NCBI GenBank assembly: GCA_020628865.1
Contig: JAHDEJ010000010.1
Span: 28,079-92,078, forward strand
Length of the DNA: 64,000 nt
Source of the DNA: Acidimicrobiales bacterium
GTDB lineage: Bacteria; Actinomycetota; Acidimicrobiia; Acidimicrobiales; SHLQ01
Direction of reading: 5' to 3'
The notes under the pieces were generated by a model. The model had not been told where the DNA came from. It made no database searches and saw only the letters and a program-made list of their open reading frames with translations. Below, in pieces: positions 14,552 to 25,872 of this stretch. Both the position numbers and the translations under genes were made by a program. Numbering within the stretch: position 1 is the first letter of the stretch; each line of letters begins with the position of its first letter.

Positions 14552-15145
14552 TCAACGGTTCTCCGTCGGCCGCGAATCCGGCGCGATGACCTCTGTGGGT
14601 GTGACGATCAGCTGCATTGGGACGTCCCAGTCTTCGGGTTCTGGCAGCGTGACGAGCTGCAGATCGTGGGCCAGCGCAAGCCGGAGCGGGTGGTGACCGG
14701 CGGCGGCGAGGCGGGCGAAGAACCGATCGTAATAGCCAACGCCGTGTCCGATGCGCGCGCCCGATCGGTCGAACCCGACGCCCGGCACGAGCACGACGTC
14801 GATGATCGACTCGTCAACCGGGTCCGAGGTCGGCTCGCCGATGCCATACCGATTGGTGGCCAGGGCATCCCCCGGCGACCACGGGCAGAAGACCATCGAG
14901 GCGTCGTCGCCGCACACGGGCAAGACGACCCTCCAGCCGAGGCCGGTCAGCCGTTCGAGCGTCGGCTGCGGGTCGAGTTCACCGCCGTGGCTGAGGTACC
15001 CGGCAACCGTTCCCGGAGTCCGGTCGGCCAGCAGTTCGTGCACGTTTTCACAAACGGTGGCGGCGGCCGCACGCTGGGCGTCGGAAGCGAGACTTCGACG
15101 TTCCGCAAGCAAGCGGGAACGGAGGTTCTGTCGGCTATCGTGCAT
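14552..15145 (-). CDS. 5-formyltetrahydrofolate cyclo-ligase
   Basis: The 197-residue protein matches the MTHFS/YgfA family, which uses ATP to convert 5-formyl-THF to 5,10-methenyl-THF and so returns stored folate to the one-carbon pool. The C-terminal signature VPGVGFDRSGARIGHGVGYYDRF is intact in short form (GxGxGYYDR). The ATG at 15145 (MHDSRQNLRSRLLAERRSL) was chosen because AGAGG lies 6 bp upstream and it fits the family's basic N-terminus. It is divergent from hppA with 100 bp between the starts, and ends 47 bp before trkA, so it may be transcribed with the trk genes. Confidence 0.92.
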   Translation of the reverse strand: MHDSRQNLRSRLLAERRSLASDAQRAAAATVCENVHELLADRTPGTVAGYLSHGGELDPQPTLERLTGLGWRVVLPVCGDDASMVFCPWSPGDALATNRYGIGEPTSDPVDESIIDVVLVPGVGFDRSGARIGHGVGYYDRFFARLAAAGHHPLRLALAHDLQLVTLPEPEDWDVPMQLIVTPTEVIAPDSRPTENR

Positions 15146-15245
15146 TCGTCCTCTTCGGGGTGGCCCCATGGTCCGTCCCGATGCAGACGTCTCACCCAAC
15201 CTTTGGGAAGATCTGGAATCGCGGGCCGGACAGGGCACGCTACAC

Positions 15246-17363
<2,118 letters not shown>

Positions 17364-17378
17364 CCAGAAAATCGAAGG

Positions 17379-17412
17379 ACGGGGCCCCGAAAGGGGCCCC
17401 GTTTCTCGTTTT
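17379..17412 (+). terminator. Intrinsic terminator of hppA
   Basis: A perfect 10-bp stem (ACGGGGCCCC / GGGGCCCCGT) with a GAAA tetraloop begins 16 bp after the hppA stop. It is followed by TTCTCGTTTT. Because it is nearly symmetrical only the plus-strand T-rich tail gives direction. Confidence 0.9.
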
Positions 17413-17455
17413 CGGCCGCTGCAAGTCAGCACAGCGCCCAAGCGCAGGGCGTTTC

Positions 17456-17565
17456 GGCCCCCCAGGGCCGAAAGGCCGTAAGTGACGAGGCCCCCAGGGC
17501 CGAGGAACGGCGGCCCCCAGGGCCGAAAGGCCGTAAGTGACGAGGCCGCCAGGCCGAGGAACGAC
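17456..17565. repeat. Two direct copies of a 55-bp GC-rich element
   Basis: Copies occupy 17456-17510 and 17511-17565. The core of about 36 bp (17457-17492 and 17512-17547) is essentially identical apart from one C in a C-run, and the rest differs at a few bases. Each core contains the small palindrome GGCCGAAAGGCC. They sit between the hppA terminator and a small hypothetical gene. No open frame of significance runs through them. Confidence 0.85.
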
Positions 17566-17596
17566 GATGTCACACCCCATCCGTAGGTTTGTGGCC

Positions 17597-17995
17597 ATGG
17601 CTTCCCCACTCACCTCGCCCGCTGTCGATGAACGCACCGCCTGCCGCATGCTCGCTCGTGAGCTCCCTCGTTCGTTGCGAGACCTTCGGGTGGCCGTCAT
17701 GCGGGAAACGCTCGCAAACGGCGTACCGGTGTCCCCAGCGGCGCTCACGGTGGTGTTGTCGGTGCAGGACGAACAGTCGGAGGATCCGCTTCGCTTCACG
17801 GCCGAGGGTGTGGAACAGATGCTCTGGTTTGGGATCGATGCGTTCTGTGAGGAACTCGCCATCGGCATCCCGCCCGGGTGTGGGGCCGCACTGCATGCGC
17901 TGCTGGCCACCATCGTCCGGCTCGAGCTGCTGGCTCCGGGCAGCGACCCTGCGGGCGAGCTCTTTGCCGCCATCCGGGGGCTCGGCGTGTCCTGA
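17597..17995 (+). CDS. Hypothetical protein (Na/DUF-like, family not recognised)
   Basis: A 132-residue frame starting at ATG 17597 (MASPLTSPAVDERTACRML). It has a plausible globular composition, with amphipathic stretches LARELPRSLRDLRVAVMRETL and ALHALLATIVRLELL in two helices and no membrane segment or signal peptide. I do not recognise the family. An upstream in-frame ATG at 17567 overlaps the repeat element and is less likely. The opposite strand also has an open frame of similar size but with Arg/Gly/His-rich composition typical of a shadow. It lies 103 bp before the degenerate GGDEF gene on the same strand. Confidence 0.55.
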   Translation: MASPLTSPAVDERTACRMLARELPRSLRDLRVAVMRETLANGVPVSPAALTVVLSVQDEQSEDPLRFTAEGVEQMLWFGIDAFCEELAIGIPPGCGAALHALLATIVRLELLAPGSDPAGELFAAIRGLGVS

Positions 17996-18098
17996 CCTCC
18001 GTGGGAGATTCGTGTGTCGAAGTCCTTTAGTTCCTCGCATATGGGCCGATCAGCTCAGTGGCGGACTGGACGAACGAACCCCACGGGAGTGGCGGCAC

Positions 18099-18566
18099 AT
18101 GAGCATGATCGAAGGCACCCAACATCAGTCGACCGAAACGTCGGTCCTCGCTGCCGACGCGTGGGCGAATCTGCTCGCCGAAGAGTCGATGCGCCTGCAC
18201 TCGCTCGGCATCCGGTCCGGACTGATTTCCATCGACTTTTCTTCCGCGTCGGATGCGGCGTTGTGGCGTGACCGTGCGGTCCGCCTGCTGCGTCGTGCGC
18301 TTCGCCCCACCGATCGCATCGGCATCACCTCCGATACGTCGATTGCGGTGCTTCAGGCACCGCTGCAGACGTTGACGGAGCTGGAGCGAACGGCTCGCCA
18401 GGTCGATGTTCATCTCCAGGGTGCAGGCCTCACGGCGGCCATCGGTTACGCCCATCGCCGCACCGGCGAACAACTCCTCGACACGTTCGCCCGGGCCGAC
18501 GCCCAGGCTGACCGCGCCGCGTTTCGACGCGAGGTCGCCTCGGGCGACGGAATCCTTCTGTCGTAA
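18099..18566 (+). CDS. Degenerate GGDEF-domain protein
   Basis: The 155-residue protein can be laid along a diguanylate cyclase domain: LISIDFSSASD for the metal-binding D-F strand, RLLRRALRPTDRIGITSDTSIAVL where RxGGDEFxxL should be, LTAAIGYAH for the SxGxA strand and LDTFARADAQADRAAF for the ADxAxYxAK helix. The GGDEF loop itself reads TSDTS and the region before it is shortened. Catalysis is therefore not expected. A binding or regulatory role is inferred. The complete GGDEF-EAL gene starts 63 bp downstream on the same strand. ATG 18099 is used; a second ATG follows two codons later. Confidence 0.7.
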   Translation: MSMIEGTQHQSTETSVLAADAWANLLAEESMRLHSLGIRSGLISIDFSSASDAALWRDRAVRLLRRALRPTDRIGITSDTSIAVLQAPLQTLTELERTARQVDVHLQGAGLTAAIGYAHRRTGEQLLDTFARADAQADRAAFRREVASGDGILLS

Positions 18567-18629
18567 CAAGCCTGTAATGGGCCGTGTGTCCCATTCGAAA
18601 ACGGCGGGAAACTGCCGTAGTGGAATGGT

Positions 18630-20894
18630 GTGGAGCAGCGTGTGACTTTCCAGCAAATGAGATGGGCGGTGCCAGTTCTGGCGACCGCGGTGCTGGGCGG
18701 GATGGTGACGACCGACCGGTTGTCGCCGACCCTCGCCGTACTGATCTCCGTCGTGGTGCTCGCCGCCACCCTGATCCTCTCGTCGTCGGTGCTCGGCGCC
18801 AACGACGAGCAGCGTCCTGTCGGGGCCGTCGTCCTGGCCTCCGGGCATGCGGTGGGCTTGTTGTCGCTCCTGCTCTCGGGATTCGCCGCTTCCGCAGCGT
18901 TGTTCGTCGCTGCGGTGACCACGGCCGGTGGCACGATTCTGCTGATCAAGCATCGGCTCGGTAGTCGTCCCACCATCACCGAGCGTGAGACGGCAATCCT
19001 CACCTCCGGACTCGGGCTGACCTTCTTCGTGCTGTTCGTCGAGCCGGGGCTCGAGGGAACACAGGCGTTCCTCATCGGGTCCGTGGCCACGCTGGCCATG
19101 TGCGCAGCGCTGTTCTCTGCCATGTTCCTCATGTGGTTCGCCGGCCACGATCCGGCAACGGTCTCCCTGCCGTTCGTGCTGATCGCCGCCGCGCAGACCG
19201 CCTTGTTCGCCGCCTCGATGGCCAACGCCATCGACGACCTGTTCACCGGTGCAGCGCCGGCCATCCAGCTGATCGGGCTCGGACTGGCAACGGCCGCCAT
19301 CCTGCATCACGCGCTCGCCGACATCTTCGCCCCGACGGTGATCCGCAACTCGGAGGTCGACGCTCGACGCAGCCTCGTCTCGTTCCTTGTGGTCCTCGTC
19401 GGACCCATCCTCGTCGGCGTCAACCTGATCACCAACCTCGATCTCTCGCTGCCGGTGCTCACCGTCGGTTCGAGCATGATTTCGTTGCTGGTCGCCGGCC
19501 ATCTCCTGCAGCTCGTGCGCCACTGGGTGGCTGTGGAGCATCAGGGCCAGCACGACCCGCTCACGAACCTTCCGAACCGTCCGTTGTTCTTCGACCGACT
19601 CGAGCTGGCGATCGACAGCGCCCGGATGCGTGAAGTGCGCTTCGCCACCATGTTCCTGGACCTCGACCGATTCAAGGCGGTCAACGACACGCTCGGCCAC
19701 GACGCCGGCGATGAGCTGCTTCGTCAGGTCGCCAACCGACTCCACGAGGCCTCCCTGCGTGTCGGCGACGATCTCACCGTGTCCCGACTCGGCGGCGACG
19801 AGTTCGCGATCCTGATTCCGCAGGTGAAGGACGAGCGCCACTCCCATGCGATCGGCCGACTCTTCCTGGACCAGTTCCTCGAGCCGTTCGATGTGGGCCT
19901 GCGCGACATCTACGTGACGCCCTCGATCGGCATTGCGCAGTTCCCGCAGGACGGCGACACGGTCGAAGCACTCATCGAGAACGCCGACACCGCGATGTTC
20001 GAGGCGAAGGAACGCGGCCGCAACATGGTCGTCAGCTACTCCCCCGAGCAGCGTGTTCCCGGCGCCCACCGACTCGAGATCGAAGCCGCCTTGCACCGGG
20101 CGATCGAGAACAGCGAACTTCAGCTCTTCTACCAACCGCAGGTGGACATCACCACCGGCCGGATCTTTGCCGTCGAAGCGCTTCTGCGTTGGGTCCACCC
20201 GACGCTCGGACAGATCGGCCCGGACAAGTTCGTTCCGGTGGCCGAGGAATCCAGCCTCATCGACAACATCGGCCAGTGGACGCTCAACGAAGCGTGTCGC
20301 ACCGCAGCCCGGTGGGCCCGGATGGGTCTCCCGCCGATCAACGTTGCCGTCAACCTGTCACCTCGACAGTTCCAGAAGTCGGTCCATCTCACGAACAACG
20401 TGGCTCGTGCCCTTCGCGATTCCGGCCTCGAACCGGGCCGTCTCGAACTCGAGTTGACCGAGTCGCTGGCGTTGGAGAAGCCCGAAGAAGTGAACGCCAC
20501 CCTCGCGCAGTTCCGAGAGATGGGCATCCGCACGGCGATCGACGACTTCGGTGTCGGACACACGGGCCTCGACTACCTGGATCGCATCTCGGTGGACACA
20601 CTCAAGATCGATCGGTCGTTCATCAACCGCATCGGCGAGAGCGGCGCTCCGCTCGTGACCGCCGTCATCTCGCTCGCCCGCGGCCTCAACCTCGACGTGA
20701 TCGCCGAGGGTGTCGAGACCAAGGCACAGGTCGACTTCCTGAAGAGCCATGGATGCCGGTACATGCAGGGCTACCTCTTCTCGAAGCCGCTCACCGCGCC
20801 GCAGCTCGAGCGGGTGCTGCGCAACCAGCTCGATCGTTCGAAGGCCGAGATCACGCCTCCGGAGATCCCTCGCACCGGTTCCGTCCCCGGCTGA
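18630..20894 (+). CDS. Membrane GGDEF-EAL c-di-GMP enzyme
   Basis: The 754-residue protein begins with about eight transmembrane helices (residues 10-290). A GGDEF domain with intact RLGGDEFAIL follows, then an EAL domain with AVEALLRWVHP and downstream acidic residues (LELTES, IDDFGVGHTGLDYL, DTLKIDRSFI, AEGVET). Both synthesis (2 GTP to c-di-GMP) and hydrolysis to pGpG are possible on motif grounds. One activity may dominate in vivo. The GTG start at 18630 is the first in frame after the preceding stop; GTG 18642 is an alternative. A neighbouring degenerate GGDEF gene and a PilZ-like protein at 63407 suggest a wider c-di-GMP network. Confidence 0.93.
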   Translation: MEQRVTFQQMRWAVPVLATAVLGGMVTTDRLSPTLAVLISVVVLAATLILSSSVLGANDEQRPVGAVVLASGHAVGLLSLLLSGFAASAALFVAAVTTAGGTILLIKHRLGSRPTITERETAILTSGLGLTFFVLFVEPGLEGTQAFLIGSVATLAMCAALFSAMFLMWFAGHDPATVSLPFVLIAAAQTALFAASMANAIDDLFTGAAPAIQLIGLGLATAAILHHALADIFAPTVIRNSEVDARRSLVSFLVVLVGPILVGVNLITNLDLSLPVLTVGSSMISLLVAGHLLQLVRHWVAVEHQGQHDPLTNLPNRPLFFDRLELAIDSARMREVRFATMFLDLDRFKAVNDTLGHDAGDELLRQVANRLHEASLRVGDDLTVSRLGGDEFAILIPQVKDERHSHAIGRLFLDQFLEPFDVGLRDIYVTPSIGIAQFPQDGDTVEALIENADTAMFEAKERGRNMVVSYSPEQRVPGAHRLEIEAALHRAIENSELQLFYQPQVDITTGRIFAVEALLRWVHPTLGQIGPDKFVPVAEESSLIDNIGQWTLNEACRTAARWARMGLPPINVAVNLSPRQFQKSVHLTNNVARALRDSGLEPGRLELELTESLALEKPEEVNATLAQFREMGIRTAIDDFGVGHTGLDYLDRISVDTLKIDRSFINRIGESGAPLVTAVISLARGLNLDVIAEGVETKAQVDFLKSHGCRYMQGYLFSKPLTAPQLERVLRNQLDRSKAEITPPEIPRTGSVPG

Positions 20895-20916
20895 CGCTCG
20901 CTGGTTCGAACGGGGA

Positions 20917-21828
20917 CTAGCGGTCCGTGCCGGGGCGCAACGCTCCTGCGAGCGATGCGGCCAGGCGAGCGTTGTTCTCCACGAGCGCAAGATTCGCGGG
21001 AACGGATGCCCCCTCGGTGGCCGCAGCGATTCGTCCGAGCACGAACGGCGTCACCGCTGCGCCAACGATGCCTTCCTCGTCGACGGCCTGCAGCGCATCG
21101 GTGAGTGCAGCATCGTGAACCGCCTGGTCGAGCGCGTCCTGTTCGGGGACCGGCGTGACGACGAGTGCACCACGCCCGAAGTCCCGCTGGGCTGAGACGA
21201 TCCGGCTGAGCTCGTCGACGTCGTCGCACCGATGCGGGATCGGCAGACCGGACGTCCTTGCGGTGAATGCCGGAAACTCGTCGGTCTGCCAACCGATGAC
21301 GGGCGCTCCCAGCGTCTCCAACGCCTCCAGGGTGTGCTCGAGGTCGAGAAAGCTCTTCGCTCCAGCGGAAACGGTGGCGACCGGGTGCCGGGCGATCGCG
21401 TCGAGGTCGGCGGAGATGTCAGCCGTGCGCCCCCAATCGCGATGGACACCGCCGATGCCACCGGTGGCGAAGACGGCGATTCCGGCGGTTGCGGCGATGG
21501 CCAGCGAGGCCGACACTGTCGTGACGCCGACACTCCACCGCTGCCCCACAGCCACGGGCAGGTCGCGTTCTGCGGTCTTGTGGTCGGCGGTGAGGACGCG
21601 CTCCCACTCGTGCTCCTCGATCCCCGCACGGAGGGTTCCGTCGATCACCGCGGTCACGGCAGGCACCGCGCCGAGCTCGTGGATTGCCTCGACACTGCGA
21701 CGAAGTGCTGCCTCGTTGTCCGGCGTGGGCAGGCCGAGATTGGAATAGACCGTCGATTCCAACGCCACGATCGGCGCTCCCTCGGCGAGTGCGGTTCCAA
21801 CGGCGTCACTCAACGCAACGGTGCTCAC
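20917..21828 (-). CDS. psuG: Pseudouridine-5'-phosphate glycosidase
   Basis: The 303-residue protein cleaves pseudouridine 5'-phosphate to uracil and ribose 5-phosphate. Family blocks are clear: ALESTVYSNLGLP with Glu24, FATGGIGGVHR, SAGAKSFLDL with Lys158 as the Schiff-base lysine, GWQTDEFPAFTARTSG and the C-terminal VENNARLAA. It lies 3 bp after the kinase gene and is probably translated with it. Convergent with the GGDEF-EAL gene 22 bp away. Confidence 0.95.
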   Translation of the reverse strand: MSTVALSDAVGTALAEGAPIVALESTVYSNLGLPTPDNEAALRRSVEAIHELGAVPAVTAVIDGTLRAGIEEHEWERVLTADHKTAERDLPVAVGQRWSVGVTTVSASLAIAATAGIAVFATGGIGGVHRDWGRTADISADLDAIARHPVATVSAGAKSFLDLEHTLEALETLGAPVIGWQTDEFPAFTARTSGLPIPHRCDDVDELSRIVSAQRDFGRGALVVTPVPEQDALDQAVHDAALTDALQAVDEEGIVGAAVTPFVLGRIAAATEGASVPANLALVENNARLAASLAGALRPGTDR

Positions 21829-21831
21829 GGG

Positions 21832-22701
21832 TCAGTCCTCCGGGGCTCGTTCGGACAGGCGGGCGCCTGGTTCCTGCAGGGTACGGGCCGCAAGCCGATG
21901 GCCCTCCTCCACGGCGGCGATCGCGGTCTCACCGGCGAGCATTGCGCTGATGAACCCACCAGTGAACGCATCGCCGGCACCGGTCGAATCGACGGCGTCG
22001 ACGTGCGGAGGGCTGATTCTGCGGAACTCGCCATTGGCGTGGGTGATGACCGTCGGTCGCTGGCCGTGGGTGATCACGCTCCAGGTCGTGTTCGGGAATC
22101 GCGAGTGTTCTCGGAGCAGGAATCGGGCTTCGTCACGGTTGGCGACCACGAGCGTCGGCCGAACCGCCTCGATCAGGGCAAGGAACTCCTGACGGCCGAA
22201 GTCGATGAGTGCCGACTCGGAGGACGTCGAAAGCGAGATCGGGATGTTCCGCTCGACGGCATCGCCCAGCAGCCGGTGGCAGGTGTCGGCGAGGGGCCCG
22301 GACATGAACGAATATCCGGGCACGTGCAGCCACGTTGCGTCGTCGAGCACGTTCGAGTCGACGACGGACAACTGTGTGCTCGCTCCCCGGTCCGTGAGGA
22401 ACGACCGCTCTCCCCCGGCATCGACGAGCACGACGACGGTTCCCGTCGACCCGTCGTGGCGAACGGCAGCGTGCACGCCCTCCTGTTCGAGGGAGGCAAC
22501 GAGCTGGTGGCCGCGGGCATCATCGCCCACCTGGCCGATGAATCTGCTTTCGGTGCCGGCGGCGGCGACCGCCACGGCAACGTTTGCGGCACTGCCGCCA
22601 CGAGCGTGCGTGACCCGCGACGGGGTGTCCGAACCCCGGTGCAGGCTGTCGGTCGCCCACACGACCACATCGGTGACGAGGTCACCGATCGTCACGAACA
22701 C
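21832..22701 (-). CDS. psuK: PfkB-family kinase, probable pseudouridine kinase
   Basis: A 289-residue ribokinase-fold protein with the N-terminal ARGGSAANVAVAVA signature and the C-terminal DSTGAGDAFTGGF signature holding the catalytic Asp. Fold alone does not fix the substrate. Pseudouridine is inferred because psuG follows after 3 bp, so the pair would phosphorylate and then split pseudouridine from RNA turnover. The DivIVA gene ends 32 bp upstream on the same strand and could supply readthrough. Confidence 0.85.
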   Translation of the reverse strand: MFVTIGDLVTDVVVWATDSLHRGSDTPSRVTHARGGSAANVAVAVAAAGTESRFIGQVGDDARGHQLVASLEQEGVHAAVRHDGSTGTVVVLVDAGGERSFLTDRGASTQLSVVDSNVLDDATWLHVPGYSFMSGPLADTCHRLLGDAVERNIPISLSTSSESALIDFGRQEFLALIEAVRPTLVVANRDEARFLLREHSRFPNTTWSVITHGQRPTVITHANGEFRRISPPHVDAVDSTGAGDAFTGGFISAMLAGETAIAAVEEGHRLAARTLQEPGARLSERAPED

Positions 22702-22733
22702 GTGGGGCGCAGTCGCTCAGGCGCCGCCCGGAA

Positions 22734-23606
22734 TCAGGCGGTTTCGGTCGTGCTGGTCCGGAGGTCGACGACCTCGACGCCTTCCAGCGGTCGGGGTGCG
22801 TCGCCGGCGAGGGCGAGGATCTTGTTCGCAAGCTCGCGCATTTCGACACGCTTCTCGGCGGCACGGCCGTCGAGGTGACGCAGTTCTGCCTTGCGGGTGT
22901 CGATCTGCTCGGAGACGGCAGACAGTTCCGCCTGCACCTTGTTCGCTGCTTCAAACGCCTTACGGTCGCTTTCACGACTGATCTGTGCGGCGGTGAAGTT
23001 GGCATCGGCGACGATCTCGTCAGCGCGGGAATGGGCCTCGGCGATGGTCTCCTCGGCGGAGCGGCGGGCCATCCGGAGCACGAGTTCGTAGCTCTCCTCG
23101 CTCGCACGATCGTCCGAACCGGCGTCGGCGGCGACCTCGGGCGTGATCGCCGGAGGTGCAGGGGCCTCGACAGGAGGTGCCGGCAGCGTGACGGTGGCAT
23201 CGCTCGGCGCTCCCGGGGGCGGCGGAGCCACGGAGGTGAGCTGAGTCTTCAGCTGCTCGTTCTCGGCGGCGAGTGCCTGCTGCTGCGCAGTCATGGCTTC
23301 GCTGGCGGCGGCAAGCTCGGCGTTCTTGGCGGCGAGCCCATCGCGCTCGGTGGCGAGTGCAGTGAGCTGTGCCTGCAGCGCATCACGCTCTGCGACCGTG
23401 GCGTCGAGCTGGGAGGTGTCGGCCTCGACCGGAGCGACGGCGCCCTCGCCGGCTCGCGTGACGTCGCCGTGCAGCATGTCGATCTGTGCTGCCACGAGCT
23501 CGAGATACGCATCGACCTCGACGGGGTCGTAGCCCCGCTTCGTCCGCTGCTGGAATGTCTTTGCCAGCACATCTCGGCCAGTCAAACGACGTTCGTTAAT
23601 TGCCAT
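22734..23606 (-). CDS. DivIVA-domain coiled-coil protein
   Basis: A 290-residue protein. An N-terminal DivIVA segment (LTGRDVLAKTFQQRTKRGYD, residues 9-28, then PVEVDAYLELVAAQI) is followed by a coiled coil of heptads (DALQAQLTALATERDGLAAK) and a Pro-rich linker near 135-170. A second long helix runs from about 185 to 275. DivIVA proteins bind curved membrane at poles or septa and recruit wall synthesis in actinobacteria. The start ATG 23606 places the domain at the extreme N-terminus as usual. A longer upstream frame has no support. Divergent from the LCP gene with 168 bp between. Confidence 0.88.
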   Translation of the reverse strand: MAINERRLTGRDVLAKTFQQRTKRGYDPVEVDAYLELVAAQIDMLHGDVTRAGEGAVAPVEADTSQLDATVAERDALQAQLTALATERDGLAAKNAELAAASEAMTAQQQALAAENEQLKTQLTSVAPPPPGAPSDATVTLPAPPVEAPAPPAITPEVAADAGSDDRASEESYELVLRMARRSAEETIAEAHSRADEIVADANFTAAQISRESDRKAFEAANKVQAELSAVSEQIDTRKAELRHLDGRAAEKRVEMRELANKILALAGDAPRPLEGVEVVDLRTSTTETA

Positions 23607-23774
23607 GTTGTTGTCCTTCGGCCTTTGTCGGCGCCGTACTCCACCCGACTGCCGTACCTGATCGTAGGACACCGGCTCGGAAACACAAAAACGACGGCGA
23701 GGGTTTTTCGGCGCAATTCTGCGGGAATTCCGCGATGCCGCCGCAACGCCTCGCTCACATGATGAACTGGTGGG

Positions 23775-24995
23775 GTGACCAGCGATCCCCCCGGTGAGCA
23801 GCGCCCGCTTCGCTCGCGCCTCAACGACATCCCGAACATGGACGAGGCACCCCTGGAGCCGGAGTGGCTGCGGGAGCGCAACGACCGTCCGCGACGTCGA
23901 CCGACGCAGCCGGTCGTGAACGCGCAGACGCCCCCCGGACCCACCCCACGGCGTCCGCAGGCGCCGGTGGCCCGACCGGCAGCAGTGCTCGACCCTGAGC
24001 CGGTCGTCCCCCATCCACCGGCCGATGAGCCGGCCGCTCCCACCCGACGGCGACGGCGCCGTCGGCGTTGGCCCTGGGTCCTGGTCGTGCTCCTTGCGCT
24101 GCTTGCAACGATGATCATCATCCCCGGGCTGCTGGCGCTTCGAACGTTCAATTCGATCGAACGCATACCGGTCGCTGAGGCGCTCACCCCGGTTGCGGAG
24201 AGCAGCCCGGGCCGAAATCTGCTCCTCGTCGGCACCGATTCCCGCGCCGGGATCGACGCCGACGAAGAGAACGCCGGCCTGATCCTCGGCGGTGGAACCA
24301 GCGGGGAACGGTCCGACACGATCATGGTCCTGCGCATTGCGGACGACGGCACCTCGAGCATGCTCAGCCTCCCCCGGGATCTCTGGCTGCCGATCAACGG
24401 CGGCGATCCGCAGCGGATCAACACGGCGATCGCCCAGGGCCCGGCCGCCGTGATCAACACCATCCAGACGGAGCTCGGCGTGCCGATTTCGGGCTACGCC
24501 GAGGTGGACCTGGCCGGGTTCATCGATCTGGTCGATGCCATCGGCGGCGTCACGATCAACATTCCCAACCCGGCATTCGACCGTGCGTCCGGCCTGGACC
24601 TCCCCGTCGCCGGCGATGTCGAGCTCGACTCGGCCCAGGCGCTCGCCTGGGTGCGCAGCCGCCGCTACACCGAGATCATCAATGGCGCCGAGGTCACGGA
24701 CCCCACCTCCGACCTCGGGCGGGTGAAGCGGCAACAACAGTTCCTGCGAGCGCTCTTCGAGAAGGTGAGCTCAGAACGCAACCCGCTGGAGTTGAACGAG
24801 ATGATGTCTTCCGTGGCGGGAGCGATTCGCATCGACGATCAGACGTCGATGACCGACGCGCTGGAGCTCGCCAATCGAATCCGGACCGGTTTGCCGGAGT
24901 CCGTCGAGCTCCCGACCCGCCCGACGACCGTGGGAAGCGCAGCCGTTCTCGTGTTGGCCGACGGCTCCGAAGGCGTTCTCGCACAGTTCCGCTGA
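23775..24995 (+). CDS. LytR-CpsA-Psr family cell-wall ligase
   Basis: The 406-residue protein has a 90-residue Pro/Arg-rich cytoplasmic tail, eight consecutive arginines (91-98), one membrane helix (about 100-120) and an extracytoplasmic LCP domain. Conserved residues appear in GTDSRAG, SDTIMVLRI, SLPRDLWLPI, QRINTA and LAWVRSRR. LCP proteins transfer lipid-linked glycopolymers onto peptidoglycan. GTG 23775 begins the frame. The C-terminal 60 residues resemble no domain I can name. An M23 peptidase gene follows 50 bp later. Confidence 0.92.
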   Translation: MTSDPPGEQRPLRSRLNDIPNMDEAPLEPEWLRERNDRPRRRPTQPVVNAQTPPGPTPRRPQAPVARPAAVLDPEPVVPHPPADEPAAPTRRRRRRRRWPWVLVVLLALLATMIIIPGLLALRTFNSIERIPVAEALTPVAESSPGRNLLLVGTDSRAGIDADEENAGLILGGGTSGERSDTIMVLRIADDGTSSMLSLPRDLWLPINGGDPQRINTAIAQGPAAVINTIQTELGVPISGYAEVDLAGFIDLVDAIGGVTINIPNPAFDRASGLDLPVAGDVELDSAQALAWVRSRRYTEIINGAEVTDPTSDLGRVKRQQQFLRALFEKVSSERNPLELNEMMSSVAGAIRIDDQTSMTDALELANRIRTGLPESVELPTRPTTVGSAAVLVLADGSEGVLAQFR

Positions 24996-25045
24996 ATGCC
25001 AAACGAGTTTGCGACAAGGCCGCGGCCACGTATCCTTGCTCGGTT

Positions 25046-25855
25046 GTGACAACGTTCGATCGGTTGGCGGGCCGAATTTCCCTGGTCCTGTTGGCCGCCG
25101 CCATCCTGTGGGCCGCCGCCGTCCCAGCTGCCGCCACGGAGCCGGAACCCGCCGTGTGGCGGGCGCCGGAGGCTGCGGGCGCACCGTTCGTCGCCGATCG
25201 AGCCCGAACCGACGTCGTCATCCGGCGAGCGGATCTGATGCGCCGCAGCGACTCGCTCGCCGAGGCCGTCGCCGTACTCGATCCGGCCACACCCGAATTC
25301 ACCCGTCAGGCCCTCGAAGCCGAACGGATGGCCCTTCAGGCGCTGATCGCGTCGCTCGACGTCTCTCACCTGGCCGAGGCGACCGAGGACTACGGCATCG
25401 ACGTCGGCATCTTCCCGGTCGATGAACTGCGCAAGATGTTCTACAACGACTGGCGGGAGCCCCGCTCCGGCGGACGCCGACACGCCGGAAACGACACGCT
25501 TGCCCACACCGGCGTGCCGCTGCGGGCCATCGAGGACTCGACGGTGGAGCGGCTGACGACATCGGCGCTCGGGGGCCGCACCATCTATCTCATCGGCAAG
25601 AGCGGCGCCCGCTACTACTACGCCCACCTCGACGAGGTCTTCACGTTCGAGCCGGGCGACACCGTGTACGCCGGCGAACAGATCGGCACCGTCGGCGACA
25701 CGGGCAACGCCCGGGGTGCTCCACACCTGCATCTTCAGTGGTCGCCCACGGGCGACTCGAACTGGGAGAACCCGTATCCCCTGCTGGTCGCGCTGTTCGG
25801 CCGCACAGAGGTGTACTCGAGCAAGGCGTTCGGTCCGCCCAACGCTCGCGCCTGA
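25046..25855 (+). CDS. Secreted M23 (LytM) peptidase
   Basis: The 269-residue protein has a signal peptide (1-31, cut after AAAT or nearby), a helical middle part and a C-terminal LytM domain. Zinc ligands His146 and Asp150 lie in RHAGNDTLAHTG. The catalytic YYAHLD has His194, and HLHLQW carries His227 and His229. The active site is intact, so it should cut peptidoglycan peptides outside the membrane. GTG 25046 follows the LCP stop by 50 bp, and menD begins 17 bp after its stop, so a shared transcript is likely. Confidence 0.9.
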   Translation: MTTFDRLAGRISLVLLAAAILWAAAVPAAATEPEPAVWRAPEAAGAPFVADRARTDVVIRRADLMRRSDSLAEAVAVLDPATPEFTRQALEAERMALQALIASLDVSHLAEATEDYGIDVGIFPVDELRKMFYNDWREPRSGGRRHAGNDTLAHTGVPLRAIEDSTVERLTTSALGGRTIYLIGKSGARYYYAHLDEVFTFEPGDTVYAGEQIGTVGDTGNARGAPHLHLQWSPTGDSNWENPYPLLVALFGRTEVYSSKAFGPPNARA

Positions 25856-25872
25856 CATACACTCGAAAGGGC

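Noticed and set aside
25738-25872. Longer menD start
   Set aside because: It would overlap the M23 gene and lacks the family N-terminus; ATG 25873 has a ribosome-binding site.
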